A program made the position numbers and the translations under genes. A DNA stretch of 64,000 nucleotides from Pseudonocardia halophobica. Lineage in GTDB: Bacteria; Actinomycetota; Actinomycetes; Mycobacteriales; Pseudonocardiaceae. How positions within the stretch are numbered: the stretch's first letter is position 1; every line of letters starts with the position of its first letter. Positions 1 to 6,243 of the stretch are shown here, piece by piece. The notes below the pieces were generated by a model. It was not told the origin of the DNA, did not search any database, and worked only from the letters and a program-made list of their open reading frames with translations. The DNA is taken from positions 47,870 to 111,869 of the forward strand of contig NZ_BSFQ01000024.1 in assembly GCF_027922425.1 (NCBI RefSeq), written 5' to 3'.

Positions 1-1677
1 GCCGACGCTCGCCTCGAGCACGTCCGCGGCGCGCTGCTTGGCCAGCTCGACCAGCTCGACCGCGGCGTTGTGCACCGCGACGCCGCCGGTCTGCAGGCTG
101 CGCGAGCCCATGGTGCCGGCGCCCGTGGGGATCAGGTCCGTGTCGCCGTGCTTCACGGTGATCTTCTCGACCGGGATGCCGAGCTCCTCGCTGGCCAGCA
201 TGGCCCACGCGGTCGCGTGGCCCTGGCCGTGCGGCGAGGTGCCGGTGAGCACCGTGACGGTGCCGTCCGGGTGCACCTGCACGGTCGCGTTCTCCACGAA
301 CGCGCCGCCGCCGGTGATCTCGACGTACGACGAGACGCCGATGCCGAGCTGCAGCGCGTCCCCGCGCTCGCGGCGGCGCGCCTGCTCGGCCCGCAGGCCC
401 TCGTAGTCCGCCGCCTGGCAGGCCAGGTCGATCGCCTTGGCGTACTCGCCCGAGTCGTACTCGGCGCCGCCCTTCGTGGTGAAGGGGAACTGCTCGGGCT
501 TGATGACGTTCTTCTTGCGGAGCTCGGCCGGGTCCATCCCGATCTCGTCCGCGAAGAGGTCCATCGCGCGCTCGATGGCCTGGGTGGCCTCCGGGCGGCC
601 GGCGCCGCGGTAGGCCGCGGTCGACGTCGTGTTGGTCGCGACGACCTGGGCGGTCGACCAGACCTTCGGGATGTCGTAGGTGCCGGGCGCCATCATCCGC
701 GTGAACATCGGGAGGGCGACGCCGAGGCGCGGGTAGGCGCCGGCGTCGGCCACGACGTCGAGCCGGTAGGCCTTGACGGTGCCGTCCCGGTCGCCGCCGA
801 TCGTGATGGTCTGCAGCTGGGCGCGGCCCTGCACCATCCCGGTCATGTTCTCCGAGCGGCTCTCGTTCCAGCGGACCGGCCGGCCCACCTTCTTCGACAG
901 CCACGCGACCAGCGCGAACTCGGGGTCGGCGCCGATCTTCGCGCCGAAGCCGCCGCCGACGTCCGGCAGGATCAGCCGCAGGTCCTTGGCGTCCATGCCG
1001 AGCCAGCCGGCGACCTCGTCGCGGGCGCTCTGCGCGTTCTGGGTGGAGCAGAAGATCGTGCAGCGGCCGTCCTCGCCCCAGTAGGCGGAGGCGGCGCGGG
1101 TCTCCAGCGGCGCCGCGGCGACGCGCTGGTTCACGATCTCCCGGCTGACGACGACCTCGCAGTCGGCGAAGAAGTCGTCGCCCGGCTCCTCCTTGGCGAG
1201 GTGCATCGCGGTGACGCTGTTCGTCCCGGCCTCGGGGAACAGGAGGACCTCGTCCTTGAGGGCCTCCTTCATGTCGACCACCGCGTCGAGCGGCTCGTAG
1301 TCGACGTCCACCAGGTCCGCGGCGTCCTCGCCCTGGTAGGCCTCCTCGGTGAGGACGGCCGCGACCGCCTCGCCGACGTAGCGCACCCGGTCGGTCGCCA
1401 GGAACGGCCGCAGCATCGCCTTGTTCGCGGCCGGGAACAGCAGCGCCGGCGCGATGTCGCAGTCGGCGCCGGTGAAGACCGCGACGACGCCGGGGGCGTT
1501 GCGCGCCTCCTCGACGTCGATCGAGTTGATCGTGGCGTGGGCCAGCGGGGAGCGGACCAGGGTCACGTGCAGTGCCCCGGTGAGCCGCTCGTCGGTCAGG
1601 TCGTCGGTGTATGTCGCGCCCCGTGTGAGGAACACCGGGTCCTCGGTACGGACAACGCGCGTGCCCAAGATGCTCAT
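1..1677 (-). CDS. CoxL-like molybdenum hydroxylase large subunit, form II (partial)
   Basis: This is the N-terminal 559 codons of a xanthine dehydrogenase/CO dehydrogenase family molybdopterin-binding subunit; the C-terminus lies beyond the left edge. Such subunits oxidise CO, aldehydes or heterocycles together with an FAD subunit and a 2Fe-2S subunit. The start ATG at 1677 opens with MSILGTRVVRTEDPVF, typical of the family. A GGGFGAK loop is visible near residue 245, and AYRGAGR occurs near residue 355. Known form I (true CO-oxidising) CoxL carries AYxCSFR at that place, so this is form II, whose substrate is often unknown. It appears to be the first gene of its transcript, with no coxM or coxS upstream in the window. 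An iron-box-like site lies about 60 nt upstream. Family assignment is sure; the substrate is not. Confidence 0.93.
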   Translation of the reverse strand, partial: MSILGTRVVRTEDPVFLTRGATYTDDLTDERLTGALHVTLVRSPLAHATINSIDVEEARNAPGVVAVFTGADCDIAPALLFPAANKAMLRPFLATDRVRYVGEAVAAVLTEEAYQGEDAADLVDVDYEPLDAVVDMKEALKDEVLLFPEAGTNSVTAMHLAKEEPGDDFFADCEVVVSREIVNQRVAAAPLETRAASAYWGEDGRCTIFCSTQNAQSARDEVAGWLGMDAKDLRLILPDVGGGFGAKIGADPEFALVAWLSKKVGRPVRWNESRSENMTGMVQGRAQLQTITIGGDRDGTVKAYRLDVVADAGAYPRLGVALPMFTRMMAPGTYDIPKVWSTAQVVATNTTSTAAYRGAGRPEATQAIERAMDLFADEIGMDPAELRKKNVIKPEQFPFTTKGGAEYDSGEYAKAIDLACQAADYEGLRAEQARRRERGDALQLGIGVSSYVEITGGGAFVENATVQVHPDGTVTVLTGTSPHGQGHATAWAMLASEELGIPVEKITVKHGDTDLIPTGAGTMGSRSLQTGGVAVHNAAVELVELAKQRAADVLEASVG

Positions 1678-1735
1678 CGGGCGCGACACTAGCCCCGCGC
1701 GCGGCCGCGTGCGACCTGCCTCAGGGCCCTGACCT

Positions 1736-1754
1736 GCAGGTTAGCGTGCCCTAA
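1736..1754. promoter_or_regulatory. candidate IdeR/DmdR iron box upstream of coxL-like gene
   Basis: GCAGGTTAGCGTGCCCTAA matches the actinobacterial iron box (TTAGGTTAGGCTAACCTAA) at 13 to 14 of 19 positions, depending on the strand compared, and keeps both inner half-sites. It lies 59 nt upstream of the coxL-like start in the spacer before thiD. Binding by an IdeR/DmdR repressor is inferred only. Confidence 0.38.
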
Positions 1755-1858
1755 GTCGATCGCACCGCCAGCCGGATCCGCTGCAGCGGCGATCCGGCCG
1801 AGAGCACACCGCAGCTGCGGATCGCACTCGGGGCAGGCTTCCCTGACCGAACGAACGT

Positions 1859-2719
1859 TCACACAGATGGCGGAGTGTCCCACCAGGGGCGCACCGCCCA
1901 GAGCGGGGAGACGGGGCCGTGACCCTGCCCGAGAGGATAGGCGTGCCGCACCGCCTCGACGATGTAGCGCTTGCCGAACCCCACCGCCTCGGGCAGCGCG
2001 AGCCCGCGGGCGAGGCCCGACGCGATCGCCGCGGCCAGCGAGTCGCCGCCGCCGTGGGTGTGGCCGGTCGCGAACCGCGGGCCGGGCAGCTCGGTGAAGG
2101 TCTCGCCGTCGAAGAACAGGTCGAGGCAGCCGTCCGTGTCCTCGGCGAGGTGCCCGCCCTTGACGAGCACCGCCCGCGGGCCGAGGGCGTGCAGCTCCTT
2201 CGCCGCGGCGTACTGCGCCTCGCGGTCGTGCACGTCGATCCCGATGAGCAGGCGCACCTCGTCGAGGTTCGGGGTCACCAGGGTCGCGCGCGGGAAGAGC
2301 AGCCCGCGGAACGCGTCGAGCGCGGAGTCGGCGAGCAGCTGGTCGCCGTGCATGGAGGCCGCGACCGGATCGATGACCAGCGGCGTCCGGCCGTCGGCGC
2401 CGATGCCGTTGGCGTCGCAGGCGGCGGCGACCGCCTCGATGATCTCGGCGCCGGCGAGCATGCCGGTCTTGGCCGCGTCGAGCCCGATGTCCGACGCCAC
2501 GGTGGCGATCTGGGCGGCGACGGTCTCCGGCGGGATCGTGTGGACCCCCGTGACCCCGACCGAGTTCTGCACGGTGACGGCACACACGGCGAGGCAGCCG
2601 TGCACCCCGCAGGCCGCGAAGGTGCGCAGGTCCGCCGCGATCCCGGCGCCGCCGCCGGAGTCGGTCCCCGCGATCGTCATGACGCGGGGCGGGGTCGTGC
2701 CGAGGGACGGTTCGGGCAT
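1859..2719 (-). CDS. thiD: hydroxymethylpyrimidine/phosphomethylpyrimidine kinase, ThiD-like
   Basis: The 286-aa protein is a ribokinase-fold kinase of the ThiD family, which phosphorylates HMP and HMP-P to the pyrimidine pyrophosphate used for thiamine. The N-terminal signature TIAGTDSGGGAGIAADLRTF and the internal VLVKGGH are clear, and length is normal. The C-terminal anion-hole motif reads HTHGGGDSLAAAIA, where ThiD and pyridoxal kinases usually have HGTGC; Asp replaces the catalytic Cys, as in ribokinases. It could therefore be a divergent ThiD or a related pyrimidine or pyridoxal kinase. The other thiamine genes in the window (thiO, thiS, thiG, thiE) are about 50 kb away and carry a TPP riboswitch; none is evident here. 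The next gene upstream diverges. Confidence 0.8.
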   Translation of the reverse strand: MPEPSLGTTPPRVMTIAGTDSGGGAGIAADLRTFAACGVHGCLAVCAVTVQNSVGVTGVHTIPPETVAAQIATVASDIGLDAAKTGMLAGAEIIEAVAAACDANGIGADGRTPLVIDPVAASMHGDQLLADSALDAFRGLLFPRATLVTPNLDEVRLLIGIDVHDREAQYAAAKELHALGPRAVLVKGGHLAEDTDGCLDLFFDGETFTELPGPRFATGHTHGGGDSLAAAIASGLARGLALPEAVGFGKRYIVEAVRHAYPLGQGHGPVSPLWAVRPWWDTPPSV

Positions 2720-2792
2720 GGGAGGACGGTAGCCCGGGGTGAATCACCCGCGTGCACGGAATGCCGCGCCGGAAGACCGGGTTCCCCGGGGC

Positions 2793-3227
2793 ATGGCCGA
2801 CGAGAAGGTGGAGCTCAGCCCCGAGGGCTGGGTTCAGGACCAGACGAAGAAGATCCTGGAGACGGGCACGACCGAGGGCGTCGACGTCCTGGGCAGCCCG
2901 GTCGTGCTGCTGACCCTGCGCGGCGCGAAGTCCGGGAAGCTGCGCTACACCCCCGTGATGCGCGTGGAGCACGACGGCAGCTACGCGGTCGTGGCGTCCA
3001 AGGGCGGGGCCCCCGAGCACCCGGTCTGGTACTACAACATCAAGGCGCACCCCGAGTTCCCGCTGCAGGACGGGACCGAGACGAAGACGTACGTCGCCCG
3101 CGAGGTCGACGGCCCGGAGCGCGCCGCGTGGTGGGACCGCGCGGTCGACGCCTACCCCTCCTACGCGGAGTACCAGGAGAAGACGGACCGGCAGATCCCG
3201 GTCTTCGTGCTGGACCCCAAGTCCTGA
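2793..3227 (+). CDS. nitroreductase/deazaflavin-dependent oxidoreductase family protein (DUF385)
   Basis: The 144-aa protein matches the Ddn/FDOR-A family, small beta-barrel proteins that bind F420 (or FMN) and reduce quinones, nitro compounds or coumarins. Visible hallmarks are VLLTLRGAKSGKLRYTPVMRV and YAVVASKGGAPEHPVWYYNI, the cofactor-binding strand-loop regions of the family. I start it at the ATG of MADEKVELSPEG, because an earlier in-frame ATG at 2739 would add 18 residues rich in Arg and Pro that do not look like family sequence. It is divergent from thiD and converges on the HtrA-like gene across a strong terminator hairpin. The substrate cannot be deduced. Confidence 0.85.
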   Translation: MADEKVELSPEGWVQDQTKKILETGTTEGVDVLGSPVVLLTLRGAKSGKLRYTPVMRVEHDGSYAVVASKGGAPEHPVWYYNIKAHPEFPLQDGTETKTYVAREVDGPERAAWWDRAVDAYPSYAEYQEKTDRQIPVFVLDPKS

Positions 3228-3251
3228 CGTCCTCCCTGCTCGGAGCGGGTC

Positions 3252-3291
3252 GTGAGCGGCAGGTGCCCCACCAGGGGCACCTGCCGCTCAC
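3252..3291. terminator. bidirectional terminator hairpin
   Basis: An 18-bp perfect stem (GTGAGCGGCAGGTGCCCC and its complement) closes a 4-nt ACCA loop. It lies between the convergent F420-type gene and the HtrA-like gene and contains the latter's stop codon (3288-3290). Confidence 0.8.
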
Positions 3292-4187
3292 AGTTCGGTG
3301 GGGACCGCGACCACGTCGACCATCGCCCCGTTGCGCAGCACCGTGACCGGCAGCGGGACCCCGATGGCGTCGCCGAAGAGCTGGCGCTGGATGCCCTGCG
3401 CGTCCTCGACCGGCTTCCGCCCGACGTCGAGCACCAGGTCGCCGCGGCGCAGCCCGGCCCGCTCGGCGGGGCTCCCGGTGACCACCTCGGCGAGCCGCAG
3501 CCCGTTGCGCCGCCCGTAGCGGTCCGCGACCACGGCCGGCACCGGGGCCGGGGCGCCCACGACCCCGAGGTAGGCGCGGCGCACCCGGCCCTCGCGGCGC
3601 AGCGTCTCCACGATCCGCCGGGTGGTCGCGTTGATCGGCACGGCGAGGCCCAGGCCCGTCCCCGCCACCGCCGTGTTGATCCCGACGACCCGGCCGCGGG
3701 CGTCGGCGAGCGCGCCCCCGGAGTTGCCGGGGTTGAGGGCCGCGTCGGTCTGGATGACGTCCTCGACGACCCGGCCGGCGGACCCGTCCCGCGTGGGCAG
3801 GGCCCGGCCGAGCGCGCTCACCACCCCGGCCGTGACCGACCCCGCCAGGCCGAGCGGGTTCCCGACCGCGACCACGAGCTGGCCGACGACGAGCGCGTCC
3901 GCCTCGCCGAGGCGCGCGGGCTCCGGCAGCGGCTCGTCGGCGCGCAGCAGCGCGAGGTCGGACAGCGGGTCCGAGCCGGTCACCTGGACGGGGACCTGGG
4001 CGCCGTCGGCGAAGTCGGCCCGGCCCCGGGTGGAGCGGCCCACGACGTGCGCGTTCGTCAGCAGCTCCCCCTGCGCGACCACTACCGCCGAGCCGGAGCC
4101 GCGGCCGAACCGGACCGCCGCGACGCGGGGCGTGAGCTCCGCGGCGACCGTGCTGACCGTGCGGGAGTAGGCGTCGAGCTCCTCCAT
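3288..4187 (-). CDS. HtrA/DegP-like S1C serine protease with PDZ domain
   Basis: The 299-aa protein has a trypsin-like protease domain (about residues 15-195) followed by one PDZ domain (about 205-295), the HtrA architecture. The catalytic triad is visible as His47 in LLTNAHVVG, Asp77 in DPLSDLALL and Ser156 in LNPGNSGGAL. Unlike most HtrA proteins it has no signal peptide or membrane anchor at the chosen start, so it is probably cytoplasmic, or starts further upstream in sequence I consider non-coding. The AGGAGG Shine-Dalgarno sits in one arm of an 11-bp inverted repeat (4190-4223), which suggests control of translation or transcription. It is transcribed alone and converges with the F420-type gene. 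Confidence 0.9.
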   Translation of the reverse strand: MEELDAYSRTVSTVAAELTPRVAAVRFGRGSGSAVVVAQGELLTNAHVVGRSTRGRADFADGAQVPVQVTGSDPLSDLALLRADEPLPEPARLGEADALVVGQLVVAVGNPLGLAGSVTAGVVSALGRALPTRDGSAGRVVEDVIQTDAALNPGNSGGALADARGRVVGINTAVAGTGLGLAVPINATTRRIVETLRREGRVRRAYLGVVGAPAPVPAVVADRYGRRNGLRLAEVVTGSPAERAGLRRGDLVLDVGRKPVEDAQGIQRQLFGDAIGVPLPVTVLRNGAMVDVVAVPTEL

Positions 4188-4189
4188 GG

Positions 4190-4223
4190 TGAGCCTCCTG
4201 ATTACAGCGTTGCAGGAGGCTCA
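4190..4223 (-). promoter_or_regulatory. inverted repeat covering the Shine-Dalgarno of the HtrA-like gene
   Basis: The arms TGAGCCTCCTG and CAGGAGGCTCA (11 bp) enclose 12 nt. In the mRNA sense the 3' arm contains AGGAGG, the ribosome binding site, ending just before the ATG at 4187. If transcribed, the stem would hide the ribosome binding site; as DNA it could be a dyad operator. Both readings are inference. Confidence 0.5.
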
Positions 4224-4413
4224 ACGGAGTGGCCGGGCCGCGTGTTCCCGGTCTCACGGTCACGCCGGTGCCGCACACCCGATGGAGCGTGCCGCGGGCC
4301 GTCGACGGGGTGTGCGACGGACATGCCGGGTGCGCTTACTGGCCCCGAGGGGTGTGCGAGGTCCCGAGGAGATGTACGAGGCGCCGCCGGGGTGGGGGGC
4401 GCCGGCGCGCCGG

Positions 4414-4986
4414 TCAGACCTCCTCGGCCTGCTGGGTGGCCGGGTCCCAGGTCCGGCCGGGCTCGCCCCAGCCGTGCTTGCGCAGCATCTTCTTGGCGGC
4501 GCGCTGGTTCCGCCCCACGAGGCGGTCCACGTAGACGAGGCCGTCGAGGTGGTCGGTCTCGTGCTGCAGGCAGCGCGCGAAGAAGCCCTTGCCCTCGACC
4601 TCGACGGGCTCCCCGAACTCGTCCGTGCCCGTGACCTTCGCCCACTCGGCACGGCCGGTCGGGTACTGCTCGCCGGGGACGGAGAGGCAGCCCTCGTCGT
4701 CCTCGTCCGGGTCCGGCATGCCCTCCGGCTTGTCCGACGTGGTGAGCACCGGGTTCACGACCACGCCGCGGCGCATCGTCCGCGACTCCTCGTCGGGGCA
4801 GTCGTAGACGAACACGCGCAGCCCGACGCCGATCTGGTTGGCCGCGAGACCCACCCCGTGTGCCGCCGCCATGGTGTCGAACATGTCCGCGACCAGGGTC
4901 CGGAGCTCGTCGTCGTACGTCTCGACTGGGCGGGTCGGGGTGTGCAGGACGGGATCGCCGATGATGACGATGGGTCGGACGGCCAC
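4414..4986 (-). CDS. def: peptide deformylase
   Basis: The 190-aa enzyme removes the formyl group from the initiator methionine of new proteins using a bound metal. All three family motifs are present: GVGLAANQIG (about 44-53), EGCLSVP (about 98-104, metal ligand Cys) and QHETDHLDG (about 141-149, containing HExxH). I chose the GTG at 4986 (VAVRPIVIIGDPVLH) since it gives the normal length; the reading frame stays open far upstream but that extension is low-complexity and not family-like. The gene is divergent from the DUF3263 gene, with a dyad between them. The 226 nt between its stop and the HtrA-like gene hold only the latter's upstream region. Confidence 0.95.
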   Translation of the reverse strand: MAVRPIVIIGDPVLHTPTRPVETYDDELRTLVADMFDTMAAAHGVGLAANQIGVGLRVFVYDCPDEESRTMRRGVVVNPVLTTSDKPEGMPDPDEDDEGCLSVPGEQYPTGRAEWAKVTGTDEFGEPVEVEGKGFFARCLQHETDHLDGLVYVDRLVGRNQRAAKKMLRKHGWGEPGRTWDPATQQAEEV

Positions 4987-5097
4987 ACCCAGACAGTAAT
5001 GTCCGCGCGGGACCCGCCCGGCCTTCCCCCGATTCACGCCGCCGGGTGGCGCGTCCGCCCCGTTTCTGTCGGTCCATCGTGGTTCAATGACGCCCGC

Positions 5098-5117
5098 GAA
5101 TGACAGCCGTGTCATTC
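5098..5117. promoter_or_regulatory. dyad between def and DUF3263 gene
   Basis: GAATGACA-GCCG-TGTCATTC is a perfect 8-4-8 inverted repeat in the divergent spacer, 28 nt before the DUF3263 start. It may be an operator for either gene; no regulator is known. Confidence 0.4.
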
Positions 5118-5145
5118 CGGACGGAGCGACTGTGCAGGGAGCGTG

Positions 5146-5454
5146 ATGGAGTCCGCCACGGAAACCAGCGGGACGAACCGTCCCGCCGGCCCGCCGGTCC
5201 GCGAACTGGACCGCCGCGAGCGCGAGATCCTCGCCTTCGAGGGTCAGTGGTGGAAGTACCAGGGGGCCAAGGAACAGGCCATCCGTGAGCTGTTCGACAT
5301 GTCGGCCACCCGCTACTACCAGGTGCTCAACGCACTGGTCGACACCCCCGAGGCGCTCGCCGCCGATCCCCTCCTGGTCAAGCGGCTCCGCCGGCTGCGC
5401 GCCAGCCGGCAGCGCACCCGCGCCGCCCGGCGGCTCGGCATGGAGCCGTGGTGA
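5146..5454 (+). CDS. DUF3263 family protein
   Basis: The 102-aa protein belongs to the actinobacterial DUF3263 family of small helical proteins, usually about 90-120 aa. The core LDRREREILAFEGQWWKYQG followed by an FDMSATRYYQVLNALVD segment looks like a helix-turn-helix, so a DNA-binding role is plausible but unproven. The C-terminus is Arg-rich. The ATG at 5146 is preceded by AGGGAG at a suitable distance; a GTG directly before it is a weaker option. The gene is followed after 39 nt by a LytR_C protein, an arrangement common in actinobacteria, so the two are probably co-transcribed. Confidence 0.85.
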   Translation: MESATETSGTNRPAGPPVRELDRREREILAFEGQWWKYQGAKEQAIRELFDMSATRYYQVLNALVDTPEALAADPLLVKRLRRLRASRQRTRAARRLGMEPW

Positions 5455-5493
5455 CCGTGACCCCGCCCGCCGCCCCCGCACCGGAGGACTGAC

Positions 5494-6168
5494 GTGACCG
5501 CACCCGCGTCCGGACCGTCGCCGCTGAAGGTCGGTGGCATCGCGCTCGTCGGCGTCGCCGTGATCGCCGCCGTGATCGGGCTGGTCACCCTGGGCACCGG
5601 GGACGGGGGCTCGGACGACGGGTCGGGGTCCACCGCGGCCCCGCCCACCGCCTCGGTCGCCCCCGCGACCCCGGCACCGGGCTCGGGCACGGACGAGGTC
5701 CCGCTGCCCTCCTTCCCCGCCACCCCCACGGCGCTCGCGCCGACCACCACGGCCGCGCCGGTCGCGCCGCCGGTGGCAGGCGGTGCCGCCGGGGCCGCGG
5801 GCGCTGCGGGTGCCGCGGGTGGCGCGGGCGCTCCAGGTGCCGCCGGCGCCGGGAGCTACGGCGGCGGCGCGGCGGCCGCCCCCACGCTGCCGCTGCGCGT
5901 CTACAACAACAGCACGGTCGAGGGCCTGGCCGCGCGGGCCGCGGCGGACTTCCGCAACGGCGGCTGGACGGTCACCGACACCACCGGCTACCCGTACGGC
6001 GTGATCCCGAGCAGCACGGTCTACTACCGGCCCGGCACGAGCGAGCAGGCCTCCGCGGACCGGCTGGCCCAGGAGTACGGGCTGCGCGTGGAGCCGCGCT
6101 TCGAGGGCATCCAGGACGCCAGCCCGGGTCTCATCGTGATCGTCACCCAGGACTACAAGACCAAGTGA
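5494..6168 (+). CDS. LytR C-terminal domain protein, single membrane anchor
   Basis: The 224-aa protein has one N-terminal membrane helix (about residues 14-34), an extracellular linker rich in Thr, Pro, Ala and Gly (about 40-125, including Gly-Ala-Ala repeats), and a C-terminal LytR_C domain (about 130-222, beginning LRVYNNSTVEGLA). LytR_C domains often accompany LCP-type cell-wall ligases; the LCP catalytic domain is absent here, so it is a stand-alone cell-envelope protein. The GTG start at 5494 is preceded by GGAGGA. It probably forms an operon with the DUF3263 gene and ends at a strong terminator. Confidence 0.85.
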   Translation: MTAPASGPSPLKVGGIALVGVAVIAAVIGLVTLGTGDGGSDDGSGSTAAPPTASVAPATPAPGSGTDEVPLPSFPATPTALAPTTTAAPVAPPVAGGAAGAAGAAGAAGGAGAPGAAGAGSYGGGAAAAPTLPLRVYNNSTVEGLAARAAADFRNGGWTVTDTTGYPYGVIPSSTVYYRPGTSEQASADRLAQEYGLRVEPRFEGIQDASPGLIVIVTQDYKTK

Positions 6169-6198
6169 CACCCCACTGACCGATCCGCTCCCCAGCGC

Positions 6199-6227
6199 AC
6201 GGCGCGCCCCCACCCGGGGCGCGCCGT
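6199..6227. terminator. terminator hairpin after LytR_C gene
   Basis: A perfect 12-bp stem (ACGGCGCGCCCC and its complement) with a CACCC loop sits between the convergent LytR_C and AAA+ ATPase genes and could serve both. Confidence 0.75.
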
Positions 6228-6243
6228 TCGCCGTTGTACGGCC

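Noticed and set aside
70..1692. 540-codon plus-strand open frame over the left edge
   Set aside because: It is the antisense of the coxL-like gene; high GC keeps the reverse frames open. The minus-strand protein has clear family motifs, the plus-strand one is Arg/Gly/Val-rich without any.
1845..1862. GAACGTTC palindrome near the end of thiD as a TetR-type operator
   Set aside because: Only 8 bp are symmetric and it sits at the 3' end of thiD, not in a promoter position convincing enough to list.
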